Below are positions 37,723 through 50,769 of a stretch of DNA of 64,000 bases, one piece after another (positions within the stretch are counted from its first letter, which is position 1; every line of letters begins with the position of its first letter). The notes under the pieces were generated by a model. It saw only the letters and a program-made list of their open reading frames with translations. It ran no database searches and had not been told where the DNA came from. The stretch spans positions 62,001 to 126,000 of the forward strand of contig LNAC01000165.1 of NCBI GenBank assembly GCA_002007465.1, read 5' to 3'. The position numbers and the translations under genes were made by a program. This stretch comes from Ailurus styani (taxonomy: Eukaryota > Chordata > Mammalia > Carnivora > Ailuridae).

Positions 37723-37967
37723 AAATGAGTTATTCTCCACTAGCTCTTAATGAAAAATTAACTTCCTATAATTATTTCCTATAACCAATTTCATCCTTAG
37801 GAGTGATGAAACAGATGAATCTAAACTAATAGACAAGTCTATAAAGACATAAATATCTTGGTACTTAGAATGGATTTGACCTCAGGCCCCAGAAAATGGT
37901 CATTGTTATGCCTTTATACACCTATCTTGTTGACAATGGAAATACAGATTTGGAAAGTCAAGGTAAA

Positions 37968-38181
37968 GGGGTGCATGGGTGGCTCAGTTGGTTAAGCATC
38001 TGCCTTTGGCTCAAGTCATGATCTCTGGGTTCTGGGATTGAGCCACCTGTCTTACTCCCTGCTCAGCAGGGAGTTTGCTTCTCCCTCTCCCTCTCCCTCC
38101 CCAACCCTGCTCTTGTGTGCTCTCTCTCTCTCAAATAAATAAATAAAATCATTAAAAAAAAAAAAGAAGAAGAAGAAGAAA
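37968..38181 (+). mobile_element. CAN-SINE, older subgroup
   Basis: GTGCATGGGTGGCTCAGTTGG head and AAATAAATAAATAAAATCATT tail, then (GAA)n. Flanks GAAAGTCAAGGTAAAG and AAAAGTCAAGGTGAAG. Confidence 0.92.
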
Positions 38182-38852
38182 GAAAAGTCAAGGTGAAGAA
38201 TTTTGCTGGTTATTAAGCTATGTTATTCCCAGCTTTTTTTCCTGGTTGAGTTCTCCATGTGAGATTTCTTCTTACAGTTCAAAGAATTGTGGTATTTATT
38301 AGAAGTGATTATTTATGGAATCCATTTGAGGTCAGATTCTTGATGCTATAAAGACAATCTGAATTTAGAACAAGAATCAGCTCAGTAAAGAAACATAATT
38401 TTGATAATTTTTAAAAGATCAAACTAATTTGTTGTCATTGAATTTCATCTCTATAGTCCTGTCTTATATAAAACCACAATATTTCTTGAAGAATGGGTGA
38501 TAAATTCACATTTAGAGTTTCAGGATCCAATTCAAATGTAAATTCTTTCAAAGCTCCCTCAGGGAAAGCTATTATTTAGAACTATGGTAATTTATGTTTT
38601 CTGAAGTAATCTTTCACTAGTCAGTGAGTTATCATAAATCTTCCTTTATAACATTGTATATGTATACACACATTCACTGATGCAAACCATATTTCATCCA
38701 AATAGTTCAGGGACTGTTACAAGCATTAGTTTATTACTTGTCAGAACATACTAAGAGTTAAATGTGCCACATATACTATTTCCAATTCTGTGGCTTAAAA
38801 AAAAATAAAAACAAACAAACAAAACCTTCCTGGAAGAATTTGATTATAGCTT
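38182..38852. other. Intergenic, no element recognised
   Basis: AT-rich sequence with no exon or repeat signature. Confidence 0.4.
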
Positions 38853-39085
38853 AGAAAATTTGCGTATTGCAGCTTACTTTTTTCTAGGTTGGAAAATTGT
38901 AGGTTAAGCTACTTGAAATTCCTTTGAGGAGCTGGAGCAATAGACAGATTGAGCTATACCCAGGCTTTGTCCAAAAATTCCACAGTGTTTCTCAACTATT
39001 TAAAAAATCCATGCCCCTTTCTGATACATATAAAAATCTCCTATCTGCAGGAGATTCCAATAATTCCACCTCCCACCCCATCCCA
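38853..39085 (+). repeat. Copy 1 of a perfect 233-bp direct repeat
   Basis: Identical base for base to 39333-39565, offset exactly 480. Copy 1 stops at the single N (39086). Most simply an assembly overlap, not a biological duplication. Confidence 0.95.
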
Positions 39086-39122
39086 NGAAAAGGGGCAATA
39101 TATTTGATCAAGAGGCATTATT
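39086..39122. other. Single-N junction plus 36-bp copy of 36965-37000
   Basis: One N at 39086, then GAAAAGGGGCAATATATTTG and the following 16 bases, which equal 36965-37000 exactly. This marks a contig join carrying displaced sequence. Confidence 0.9.
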
Positions 39123-39333
39123 GGGCGCCTGGGTGGCTCAGTGGGTTAAGGCCGCTGCCTTCGGCTCAGGTCATGATCCCAGGGTCCTGGAATCGAGGCC
39201 CACATCGGGCTCTCTGCTCAGCGGGGAGCCTGCTTCCTCCTCTCTCCTCTCTCCCTGCCTGCCTCTCTGCCTACTTGTAATCTCTCTCTGTGTGTCAATT
39301 GAATAAATAAAATCTTTAAAAAAAAAAAAAAAA
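39123..39333 (+). mobile_element. CAN-SINE between the two direct-repeat copies
   Basis: GGGCGCCTGGGTGGCTCAG head, GGGTTAAGGCCGCTGCC variant, poly(A) of about 15. Lacks a convincing target duplication because its left flank is the displaced 36-mer. Confidence 0.93.
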
Positions 39334-39565
39334 GAAAATTTGCGTATTGCAGCTTACTTTTTTCTAGGTTGGAAAATTGTAGGTTAAGCTACTTGAAATT
39401 CCTTTGAGGAGCTGGAGCAATAGACAGATTGAGCTATACCCAGGCTTTGTCCAAAAATTCCACAGTGTTTCTCAACTATTTAAAAAATCCATGCCCCTTT
39501 CTGATACATATAAAAATCTCCTATCTGCAGGAGATTCCAATAATTCCACCTCCCACCCCATCCCA
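39333..39565 (+). repeat. Copy 2 of a perfect 233-bp direct repeat
   Basis: Same sequence as 38853-39085; this copy continues into unique sequence (CCATATAGACAAG). Confidence 0.95.
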
Positions 39566-39664
39566 CCATATAGACAAGAACTGCATTTTTAGTGCATCAC
39601 CAACAGTCAGTTTAGTCATGCATTTTTATACTATTTATGCTATAGAAATATTGATTTTTTTTAA

Positions 39665-39716
39665 TTGACCTGAGCCGAAGGCATTCGCTCAACCGACTGT
39701 GCCACCCAGGTGTCCC
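39665..39716 (-). mobile_element. Head-only CAN-SINE insertion
   Basis: Only about 52 bp: the reverse of the tRNA-derived head, ending CTGTGCCACCCAGGTGTCCC. A perfect 21-bp duplication flanks it (39644-39664 and 39717-39737), so the body was absent at insertion, not deleted later. Confidence 0.85.
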
Positions 39717-39807
39717 AGAAATATTGATTTTTTTTAAATGGTCCACGTATAAAATTACAGTGAAGCATACGCCTTTTCAAAAGATATTGACCCACTCCTT
39801 CCCTGGC

Positions 39808-39809
39808 GT

Positions 39810-39846
<37 letters not shown>
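39808..39846. repeat. (CA)n microsatellite
   Basis: About 19 CA units. Confidence 0.95.
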
Positions 39847-39849
<3 letters not shown>

Positions 39850-41129
39850 CCTACTGCTGCCAGCATTGTAAAAACCACACCTCCCCAGCACTTCTGAACT
39901 GAATGCCTCTTCTCAACAGGTCAGTTGAGCCTGGATTCTGTCAAGCAATGACCCCAACTGGCTTTTCCTAGGAAAAGAAGAGGGCCAGGCCAGATAGCTG
40001 GACCTTGAGTTGAGAGATACCAGTTTAGAGCTTCCTGCAGATTGAAAAGATCCTCCTAGTTCTGGGGTAATTTGAATGGCAGGCTAATTAACACCTTTCT
40101 CAAAAAGGGTAAAGGGTTTAATGACTCAACCTCTAGGAACAAAAGAGTGGTGGCTGGAAGGGATGATTTGAAACTCCCACGGGCACTGCCAAGGAGTTTG
40201 AGAAAAGGGAAATATATTAGCTGAAAGCAGAACTGGCTCATTTATACGTAAATGGAAAACTGAGGCTGAGGTGGGGAAGGAGGGCAGCCCAGGGGTGGGA
40301 GAGGGGTGGGAGGCAAGCCTGACAAGTAGTTCTTAGAAATTCGAACGCTCTGTAATTTCTGGTGTGGGGAAAAGGAGGACAAACAGAAGGTTGGTTTGGA
40401 AACATTGCTTTACTTCACCATCAGCTGTACAAAGATGAGCATCCCAGAAGGAAAGCAAGGGTTGGTGATAACTGGAAAGGGGAAGTCTGAAGTGAAATCC
40501 CACTGACCTTCAATGGGGAAAAAAAAAAAAGGGTAAATAAAGCAGGAGCTGAGTAAAGATCATGGGCTTCCCCCCTAATCTCTAGTTCATACTAGGAACT
40601 CAGGGATTCCCAGAAATGCAGAACAGTCGGGGAGGAGAAGGTGTCCTCACGCTTTAATTAGTGGAAGTAACCACTGATTCAAAACTATATACTTGTCCAA
40701 GCATGCACTATGGACATTGTCAAAGTATAATTTTCCAAAATGACTCTCATATAAACTAATGAGGGAACCAGCAGAACGGTAAAAATGGTTCAAAAAGAAT
40801 TCCAGATCTAATGTATATAGACTCGGAAAGACTGGTAGAAGATTACTAGATTGGATACAAAACTGATTTAATTTCCTACTGGGTAATAAAACTGCAACCT
40901 TTATCTATTCTATCACCCAGAAATCACTTGCACGTTAGACAGATAAACATCTACAATATTGAATAAATAGCTTTTGGGGGGGGCCCTAACCAATAGTAAA
41001 CAGTAACATAAATCAGGCATAAATAATCTTGTAGGGAATGAAGTAACTCAGAGGGCACTGCTCCAACATGCAAGACAGGCAGTCACCCTTATATCTCAAT
41101 TCTAGGTTTTCGATACTTTTTCTGTACAA
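39850..41129. other. Intergenic, no gene recognised
   Basis: Unique-looking, moderately GC-rich near 40260-40320. No exon supported. Confidence 0.4.
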
Positions 41130-41355
41130 TGTATAAAAATAACAATAACATCCAGATTATTGAACTCTTTTCTACCATAGTCTAGGCACTGTGCTGGGTG
41201 TCAAACACATCTAATCCTCTCCACATTTCCATGATGTAGTTATGATTTCCATGATCCAGAAAAGGACACAAATTGTTTGAGCATTAGCTGATTTGCCTAA
41301 GGCCATACAGCTAATAAATGATGAAGACAGGAATGCCGGACTCAGTAGCCTCTCC
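41130..41355 (-). mobile_element. MIR SINE
   Basis: Reverse MIR order: GTCTAGGCACTGTGCTGGGTG, ATCCAGAAAAGGACACAAATTG, TTGCCTAAGGCCATACAGCTAATAAATG. Confidence 0.85.
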
Positions 41356-42640
41356 AGGCAAGGACTCAGCACGTGGTTATGCACAGAAGCACCAGGTTGA
41401 AGGGATGGGGGGCTGGGGAGCAGTCCCGAAACTCAATCCATGCTCCACTTGCAAAGCCTTTTGTTCTGAGCGCCATTTTCCTCCATAACCTACCTGCTCC
41501 TGGGTAAGCCTAGTGCCACAGGGCAAATCTACATACCAAACCTTGGAGCCTGCGATCGCTCAGGGCTAACACATTTCACTATTTCCCTCTCCTGGCAGGA
41601 AATTTTTCCAATTCTCACAAAGGCATATATAAGCTATAGCCATACTCTAAAAGTGTAAAAAAACAAAAAAAGGATTTACAGTTGGTTAGATCCAGTTGGC
41701 AAACCTCAATATTTTTACTCATTTGGGACAGATCTTTAGTAAAATTACAGCTGTAAACAGATAGTATGCAGCAGCTTGGACAAATACAGATGAATCTAAC
41801 TAGATTTAGAACAGTAGCCTAGACTTAATACACAATCACTATGACCGTATCATCTGCCTTTGGGGTCTGCCCTGTGGGAGATTCTGCACTCCCTGCTAAG
41901 GTTTAGTTATGAAGGAACTTCACCAGAAACTCCACAGCCCTTCTGTAGCTGAGGAAGCTCCAAGAGATGAATGAGACAGGAAACAAAAATTCTAAAACTT
42001 CCTTCCTTGGAAGGCCAGAGACCACTATTATGAGAGAAACAAGTTTTCTTAATCTGATTTAGCACTTTTCCCTTCGATTTCAGGTAGAAATGTGACCAGA
42101 GTGAGGTGTTATTCTCTCTATACCTCTACACAAAAAAAAGGGGCTTGTAGAATTTTTAGTCAGGGTAGGGGGTAAGGGTAGGGAGGAGTTCCTTTAGATG
42201 GAAAAATTGTAACAACAGCAACTGTTGTTCCCTCTGAGGGAAGTAACGTAGAGGCTGCAGCATCCTTGGTCTGCGATCTTAGAAACCGCTGGTACTCTCT
42301 ATAGCAGAGGGCACAAAACAGCAGACCACAACCAACAGACACGAGCTTCTATTTAATTCCTTGCCAAAATATAAATACTGGAAAATTTCACAGGAAGATC
42401 CAAATTTGTTGTCTTCTCTTGAAAAACCAGATTTGGCAAGAAGGAGCCACAGTTTCCAAGACACAATGGACTGGAGGTGAGAAAGGACCGCCTCCCCTTT
42501 TGGATGGGCTTGAGCTCCCGACACTCCAGTCTCCACCACGCCCACACTGTCTCCCTGAAACTGGGGCCAACTTACTGTTTATCCTGATACTCCAAGAGTT
42601 TTTGTTTGTTAGTTTTCATGATAGCACTAAAAAGGAAGTA
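41356..42640. other. Intergenic, no gene recognised
   Basis: Open frames at 42279-42545 (minus) and 42419-42685 (plus) overlap each other and lack family features or splice context. Confidence 0.4.
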
Positions 42641-43500
42641 GCAACCATGATACTGGAAAGTTCATTTATTGTTGATAGAAAATAGAAAACAGTGCAGCCA
42701 CTTTGGAAAACAATTTGACAGTTCCTCCAAAGGTAAAACATAGCGCTACCCTATGACCTAGCAATCTCCTTCACAAGATATGAAAAAATATGTCCATTCC
42801 GAAATCTGCAAGTGACTATACATAGCAACACTATTCCTAATAGTCAAAAATTGAAAATAACTCAAATTTCTATCAACCGATGACTAAATCAATAAAACAT
42901 AATATATTTGGCCATAAAAAGGAATAAAGTACTGACGTATGTTATAACATGGCTTGATTTTGAAATTTTTTTTTTATAGATTTTATTTATTTATTTGACA
43001 GAGAGAGAGAGAGAGAGATCACAAGTAGGCAGAGAGGCAGGCAGAGAGAGAGGAGGAAGCAGGCTCCGCTGAGCAGGGAGCCCGATGTGGGCCTCGATCC
43101 CAGGACCCTGAGATCATGACCTGAGCCGAAGGCAGAGGCTTTAACCCACTAAGCCACCCAGGCTCCCTGATTTTGAAAATGTTATGCTGAGTCAAAAGAC
43201 CAGTCACCAAAGACCACATATGGTGTGCTTCCGTTTATATGAAATGTCCTGAAGAGGCAAGTCTACAGATATGGAAAGGAGATTAGTGGTTGTCTCAGGT
43301 CAGAAGCTATAGGGAGAATGGGGGAGAATGAGGAGCGACTGATAATGGTATGGGGTTTGGGAGAAGGAGTGTTAAAAATATTCTAAAAGTGATTGTGGTG
43401 ATTGTTGCACAAATCTGTGAATATACTAAAAACCGTTGAATTGTACACTTTAAATAGATGACTTCTGTGAATAATATCTCAATAAAGCTGTTACAAAAAC
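42641..43500 (+). mobile_element. L1 LINE 3' end, interrupted
   Basis: CAGTGCAGCCACTTTGGAAAACA, ACCTAGCAATCTCCTTCAC and a 3' UTR ending ATAATATCTCAATAAAGC. Interrupted by the SINE at 42966-43167. Confidence 0.85.
42966..43167 (-). mobile_element. CAN-SINE in L1, perfect target duplication
   Basis: Reverse copy; TGATTTTGAAA at 42955-42965 and 43168-43178. Confidence 0.95.
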
Positions 43501-43573
43501 TGCAAGTCAACTATTAGATCATAGAATCTTAAAGTCGTCTGGGTTTTGAAACTTTGGTTTTTTGTTTTGTTTC

Positions 43574-43766
43574 ATTTTTTTTTTTAAGATTTTATTTACT
43601 TCTTTGAGAGAGAGTGACAGAGCACACGAGCAGGGGCAGAGAGAGAGGGAAAATACAGACTTGCCTCCTGAGCAGGGAGCATGAGGCAGGGCTCGATCCC
43701 AGGACCCTGGGCTCATGACCTGAGCCAGAGACAGATGCTTAACTGACTGCGCCACCCAGGTATCCC
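43574..43766 (-). mobile_element. CAN-SINE
   Basis: TTTTTTAAGATTTTATTTACTTC at the left, CTGCGCCACCCAGGTATCCC at the right. Target duplication not clear. Confidence 0.92.
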
Positions 43767-43939
43767 TGTTTTTCAAAGGAAAATATACATAAACCTGATT
43801 CCCAAGAATCTGGAAGAGGAGGATTTGCTCCCTCCAACATACATTGAGGTACTGATTTGCAGTGGTAGATAGATTTTTATTTTTTCAACTTCCTCCAAAA
43901 AAGGTGACCATTTCACAAGAGACAATCTATATACAAATA

Positions 43940-44140
43940 TTTTTGAAGATTTATTTATTTAAGAGAGAAAGAGGATGCAAACACAGGGGGAAGGGGCAAG
44001 GAGAGAAGGACAGAGTCTTAAGCAGACTCCAACCTGAATGCAGAGCCTGACATGGGGAAGGTCTCACAACCCTGAGGTCACAACCTGAGCTGAAACCAAG
44101 AGTTGGTCTCTTCAACCAACTGCACCACCCAAGCACCCCA
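43940..44140 (-). mobile_element. CAN-SINE, diverged
   Basis: Reverse copy ending CTGCACCACCCAAGCACCCC; flanks TATACAAATATTTTT and TATACAAAAACTTTG are a diverged duplication. Confidence 0.9.
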
Positions 44141-46764
44141 GTATACAAAAACTTTGGAGGTATACCGCATTGGCCAGGTGACTTGGAACTCACCAACAAA
44201 TATAAAATGTGATTTTTGCTCTCAAAGAGTTCATCGGTATAGTTGCTAGAAATAAATACACATAAAAACTATTACAACACAAAAATTAATTTTTTCAAAT
44301 TTAACAATTCTAAATTACTTGTCACCAAGCAGCTACTAACAACTAGTAACAGGCATCATAAAGGTCACTAGAGGATTGAAGCACCAAGGACCTGGACAGG
44401 TTGGTTCTGATATCAGGTCATGAAGGACTTACAACCAGAGCTTGGAATGGACAGAAAACAAGAGAGAGGTGGGGGCGAAGGAACACTGGTACCTGAAGTA
44501 CGCAAGTAACTGCAGCAACAAAAGCAGAGACACAGAAAATCTCAAAGCATGTTTAAGGTAAAGTAATGTTAGATTAACAAAGAATACGGATCCCAGAAAT
44601 TGTTCTTTCTCAGATAACTGTATGACATATTCTGCTCTAATCAATTACATGTTAGACTAGTTCTGCTTTCTTACTTATATGTTTCACAATTTTTATTAAA
44701 AATAATAAAGAAATAAGCATATTATGGTAGTTCTATAATGAAGAAATGGGAAATAGAGAAAAGAAGATGTCTTGCATGTTTACTGTCCAAAGAGAGAATA
44801 TCAAACTTATTAAAATCAAGAGGTGAACCATTTCATACTCTTTAGTTCGATATGAAGACATGAGTTCAATTATGCTATTTTATAATAGCAAAAATTAGTA
44901 TACTGTAAATTGTTATAATCTATTTGCTATTAGTTTTGGCAGTGAGTATGTACCACCCACAAGCTTATCAGACAAATAGTATTAATCATGGCAAGGCTAA
45001 AATATATTTAATGATCTCATTTAGCTATCAAACTTCCTGAAGTATTACGTTAGGTACATGAGATTGTGTTTTTAAGTAAATATCTTTGGATGCAGTAACA
45101 TTCTTTTTTGAAAGTGTGATTTATTATCACTTTGAGGAAAGGATTGATTTTCCAGAATCTTTAATTTCCAATAAATGTCCAGCTCTGACATAGTCATTGC
45201 AAGCCCAGTAAATTCACCTGGAAAAAAAATACTGTGGTTTAATTAAGTTTGTATGTCCCAGGTGGAGGAGCAATTGATTCTATGATCAATTTAGAAATTC
45301 CTCCAAAGAATAAATGAGAACATAATTTATTTCACCAGATTAATGCCTTTAGCAGTCAGTCAGTTTAATATTGTTGGTTTCCCACATTGCCCCAAGTTAG
45401 AAAATTCAAAGAAAGAACAATTGTGCTTGGAACAACAGAGTTCTAAGGACCAGAAGGAGAGCCATGTTCCTTTGTTTGATATATGAGGAAACTGGGATGC
45501 TTATAAAAACATGTTTTAAGTTTCTCATTTATTTGTTTTCATCTACACAGCTAAATTTCTAAAACATAAAGGATTATCAGAGAGACACCCTTCCTTTTGT
45601 TTCCATGTCCTTCCTCTCCATTCCACGTGGTCACCTCAAATGTCAACGATACACCCACCAGAACATACACGATTGAGAAAAGTGATTTTCCTCAAGAAAA
45701 TAAATATTAATGATACTTTGGGTTGTGTGAACAATATGATTTTAGAACTTTTTTAGAATATCTTCTACTAGTCTTAAAAGTAATGGTTCCATCATCAGCA
45801 TTTTAAACCTACTCCCTCCCTTGAGATTTTCCAGGAAGCTGTGTTGTCCTGGGTTATGTTCAAGAGCAATCTTAACGTTTTTTAGAGTAATCTATTGCAC
45901 TACCTTCTCACCAAATTAACCTGTCCAAAATAGGAAGAGTGCCCTTGACACTTTGCAATAAAATAATGCATTGATCTGTGTACTCAGGAGTTGGAGGTGT
46001 ATCGTTCTCGTCATATGTTACTTTACTTTCCAGGTGGACAACCCCCTCCCTCCCAAAGACCTCAGAGTAAATGGGGATTGATCTTGATGCTGTTCCTTAT
46101 CTCCCCAGCCAGAAGACCACTTGCACACCCCCTTGGCTTGACTCTCTCCTCCCAATTTCCAACATATGAGGCATTCCCAATTATTTTCCCTTTCTCAACA
46201 TTCCCTTCAAGGGGACCTTTTGGAAAAGGCTGAAGCAGTAGGTGTTCAGTCAGGATTACATGATGCTTTGGTAACAAATGTCCTCAAAATACCCATGACT
46301 TAAAACCACCAGCGTTTATGCCTTACTCTTCTCACGTGTCCTTCTTGGGTTGACTGAATTATCTGCCCTACATCATATTCACTACATGTCCTCCCACAAA
46401 AATTAACAGAAAATGGTGTATAAATATCTTAACCTCTTTATAAGGTTAAAATAAGTTAATTCTGTTATGTCCAGAATTCTGGCTCCCTTGAGTTTCCCTA
46501 AGGCGATTAATCTCTAGTCATCTACAGTGGTAACTGCCTTAGAAAGAGTCCCTATATCATCTGCTTCTGTCCTTGTCTCTTTCCCCACCTCTACTGCTCT
46601 TTTGCTTTCCTTCCAAACAAACTATTTCACAGAATCATATTTGCCATTTGTGTAGGTCACAAACGATTGAGTAACAGTCGTTTCATAAGTTTCAAATTAA
46701 TCCTTGAACCAGAATCTTTGATTTAGGATTTGCTTCTAGGGCATCCTGACAAAGAAAGTAAGTT
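44141..46764. other. Intergenic, long stretch without recent repeats
   Basis: About 2.6 kb without SINEs. No exon. Around 46255-46450 there may be a very old repeat (GGTAACAAATGTCCTCAAAAT, GACTTAAAACCACCAGCG), family not assigned. Confidence 0.4.
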
Positions 46765-47145
46765 TCATCTATTTTTTTGAATTTCGTATAAATGAAACCA
46801 TATTGCATGTTTTCTTTTGTAACTGAAGTCTTTTTCTCAACACTAAGGTTTTGAAACACATACATATTGTGGCATGTAAGTATAGCTTAATTATTTTTGT
46901 TCATGTACAGCATATTTCATTATTTGAATATCCCATACTTTATCAATTTTATTGTTAATAGATAGGTGAATTATTTTCAGTATGGCCCTTTTATAAACAT
47001 AAAGCTATTAACAGCCTAGTATGTACTTCCTGATGAACATTTGCACAAGTTTCTCTAGGACCTATCACTATGCAAGTAGTTCTACAGAAGTAGAATTGCT
47101 AAACCATACAGTATGTTCATATTCTATTTGTTCTTTAAATAATAT
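46765..47145 (-). mobile_element. L1 3' UTR fragment
   Basis: Reverse L1 3' region: AAATGAAACCATATTGCATG, GTTCATGTACAGCATATTTCATT, GTAGAATTGCTAAACCATACAG. Confidence 0.75.
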
Positions 47146-47279
47146 TCAAGAGAGGAAACAATAACCTTTACTGGGTGCAATCCAGTATGTACATCTTCTG
47201 ATTTGCAACTTTCTACATAGCATATCTTCGATGCATAAGTTTTAATTCTATGCAGACCTGAGTTGGAAAGCAGGCTGAG

Positions 47280-47475
47280 GGCGCCTGGGTGGCTCAGTGG
47301 GTTAAAGCCTCTGCCTTCGGCTCAGGTCATGATCTCAGGGTCCTGGGACCAAGGCCCGCATCGGGCTCTCTGCTCAGCAGGGAGCCTGCTTCCTCCTCTC
47401 TCTCTGCCTGCCTCTCTGTCTACTTGTGATCTCTCTCTCTCTGTCAAATAAATAAAATCTTAAAAAAAAAAAAAA
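47280..47475 (+). mobile_element. CAN-SINE, perfect target duplication
   Basis: GGCGCCTGGGTGGCTCAG with GTGGGTTAAAGCCTCTGCC; GGAAAGCAGGCTGAG at 47265-47279 and 47476-47490. Confidence 0.95.
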
Positions 47476-47490
47476 GGAAAGCAGGCTGAG

Positions 47491-48479
47491 TCTTTTGGTT
47501 CCTCTTAGAGTAACTTCTTCTGGATTTTCTCCTTGAAGAGTGTAATCTCTTTAAGTTTACCTTTTTCTTCAACCAATAAATAAATCCAACTCCTTTAGTT
47601 TTTCTCTAATTATTTCCATTGCTCTCTTCTGAACTGCCTCCAAATTTTTCAGATCCAGGGTGACCATGTAATTTATTGTCCAAAGCTGATTAATTTTGAG
47701 AATGAGAAGAGGTGTTAAAATAATTAACAGTGTTAATTGATTTACCATAGATGTAAAGTAGATTCATGCCAGGCAAACCAGAAGGTACTGTTACCTCACT
47801 CATATTACACTTTATTTAATGTTCTCAAAGCAAATAAGGAATGCTTCTGGAGAAAGGGCACATATTCAGTATTACAGAGGCATGGTTGGCTACGTGACGT
47901 GTTCCCATTTGTAGCCCCAGACTCAGAGGCTTTATTGTGACTTTATTATGCATAAGGAACAGCACATAATGGTATTTCTAAACAGAAAGGGTAAAAAACT
48001 CTGGGCTCTTAGTGGCGAAGAAGTAACATCAGCTAGGTGTCAACTGTGTCCTTTAGGGAAATTGTGATTGCATATTTGATCTTCAGTTTGGCAATAGACA
48101 CAAATCTCAATGGTAATTCAGTACAAAAAGGAGATTTTTCTGAAGTACTAGCTGGTTGCTAAGTAACATGGAAAAATGGTAAAATTGGGAAAGTTTACTA
48201 AATTCCCTTGTATTTACTGGCTTCAGAAAACAGCTCTCTTTTAGATAGGACCTGATTGACAACTTGGACTTGGAAAACTGAAAGTGTGACATTTTTCTAC
48301 AAGCAGAAATATGCAAAACAAAACTATTTTAGGCATAAGAAATTTCGCAGGGTTAGTATTTATTTATACAGAACAGTCTATAATGCATCTCATTGTTTAG
48401 ATAAGCAGAACATCTGAATAAAAACACAAAATATTTAAGAAAAAGTCTAACTGCTTCAAAATACTTGGATGTTCTCAAA
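47491..48479. other. Intergenic, no element recognised
   Basis: AT-rich; no exon or repeat supported. Confidence 0.4.
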
Positions 48480-48700
48480 TAGTTTGGTAATAATAGAAGT
48501 GATCATTTAGTGGGAGCTATGTTGTCAGTCACTGAGCTTCAGACTTTGGTCATATTATCTAATAAAATCCCCTTAACTAGAAATTAGGATTCCGTTTTGC
48601 TGGTTAAAACACTGAAAATTAGCTGGTTACTTAAATTTTTCTCTGTGACAAGTTAGCAAGTGACTGAGTTGGTATTAAATCCAAAGCTTTTTGACTCCAC
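48480..48700 (-). mobile_element. MIR SINE, diverged
   Basis: Reverse MIR arrangement from TAGAAGTGATCATTTAGTGG to GCAAGTGACTGAGTTGGTATTAAATCC; core weakly conserved. Confidence 0.6.
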
Positions 48701-50158
48701 GGGCCTTATACTTTTTATAAAATACTTGGAGGCTTTTATTTTATTGCTACCTCATAAAAAATGCTACAGTTCAAATGATATTAAATTAATTGACATCGCA
48801 AATATAGTACAGAGACATGAGGATATTATGTTATCGAAACAATTCAAAATGATGTAAGTAGAGATTTGGGGATCCACTTTAAAAAATAGAAGCTATACCT
48901 TCCTTGAAAATGTTATTTCTAAACTTAAAAAAGTAATTATTAATATTTAAACACTAAAGAGGTTGACTTAATCTAAGAAGTATAAAAAATACTATTTTTT
49001 AAATGTTGAATTTCACATTCTTGGGAGCCAACTTAAGCAACATCAATTTAGGGGGAATGTAGGTGTTAATTAGTACAATAATGTGGATAATCAAGTAGGA
49101 GGACTTTAACCCCCAAATTCAGAGGTAAGATATTTTCTAGTTGCCTCTCGAGTCAATCCAATTTTGCTATGAAAAAGTACACTTTGGTGGAGAAATTTTT
49201 AACCCATCTTGTATTAAGCTTGGTATTATTCTGAAGCAGAAACCTTGAAATCTTTGGAGTGATCCTCCTGTATAACCTAACCTTTTCTAGATATACCGAA
49301 AACAGAAGCCTTAAAAAATATTCTTTCTCATGGTTTTCACTGCCCGTCACACATAGAAATTCTTTTGTTTTCTACTTTACTCTTCCATCTAATTTCTATA
49401 AGTTAATCATTATTTTCCTCTAACCTTCTCACCCACTGGCCTACCTTCTTTTTACCTTAGTTTTTAACTTCTAGCAAATTCTTTTGAAATGTCTGAACTG
49501 TGTTAGCTGTCTTTCTTCCTTCACAGGACATTAAGACTGATCCTTTATTAGAAAAAAAGGTCATACTTTAAAGATCTATCTGTATTATGAACTTTAGTCT
49601 TGCTGAGAATAAATACAAAGCTAATTACTATGGTATGAGGGAAAAAGTTTTCAACTGTCGAATTATATATAAGTTCCCAAACATAATACAAGCCACGTCT
49701 TCAGTGGAAAATATTAAAAATGTCAAGATAACTTTTCTACTCGCTGTCTAGATGTGATTCTTTTATTGCTAGCTAAGCTAAAGATAACAAAGGAAGAAAA
49801 CTCTGGACAATAATTCTAACTTAGTGTCTCAAAATCAAGAATGATAGATGTCTATGAAACTTACACAACTTTAAAAAAAGATGAAAGGTAGCATTTTTCT
49901 TGATTTTTGAAAATAATAAAATGATAAAGTAAATTTAATTTTATAGTTCTATAAGGAATATCATTTCTATGCCTAATCCGTGAAGATTTGGTTTTGAATG
50001 ACTTAAAGATTTGGTTAAACTATAATATCATAATGTTTGGGATCGGCAAATCCTAAAGGGAATTAGTGAGTTTTTCTCAATAAAATGAAAAATTGTATCT
50101 GTAACCATTAGTTGAGTAATGAGGTCAATAATAAATAATCACTTTTCAATGTAGTTCG

Positions 50159-50197
<39 letters not shown>

Positions 50198-50769
50198 CTA
50201 ATGGGTCTGGGGATAAAGGAGAGAGATCCCTCTAGTTGTGGAGAAAAGCAGACATGAGAAGCCCCAAATCATGAGGATGTGGATAGGAACAGTGGCTACT
50301 AGATCATCTCAGGGGAAAAAATAGTGATAGAAAGATATTTAATGTTTGAAATAAACAGACAGGTGACTTTACTGGCTTTCAATTATTTGTCTGGATTTGA
50401 AAGCATTCGCTAAGCACCAACTAGGTACACAGCCAACGTATCACAGCACCAATATTCATCAGGAATGCAGAGCCTTCCATCGTGGTTGCCCATGATGATT
50501 AGTCCAAACTCTGCTTCTATGTATTAGGTGTTTGCAGAAGAAGTAAAAGCTTCTGCTAGATCATGGGTCAGGAAACTGGTCAATGGGACACTCACCTGCT
50601 TTTGTAAATGTCTGTTTGGACGCAGGAAGGTTCACTCATTTGCACATTGTCCTCATCTACTTTCACACTAACCTGGCAGAGTTGAGTACGTGCAGCGGAG
50701 ACAAACATGCCTCCAAGCCTGCAATGTTTCCTATCTTACCCTTTCCAGAAGAGCTGGCTCACCACTGCT
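48701..50769. other. Intergenic, about 2 kb with no recent SINE
   Basis: AT-rich; contains (TG)n at 50161-50196. No exon recognised. Confidence 0.4.
50161..50196. repeat. (TG)n microsatellite
   Basis: About 18 TG units. Confidence 0.95.

Noticed and set aside
38853..39565. Biological tandem duplication
   Set aside because: The single N, the displaced 36-mer and zero divergence favour an assembly artefact.
42279..42685. Overlapping plus and minus frames of about 88 codons
   Set aside because: No paired splice sites, no domain, and overlapping frames on both strands suggest chance.
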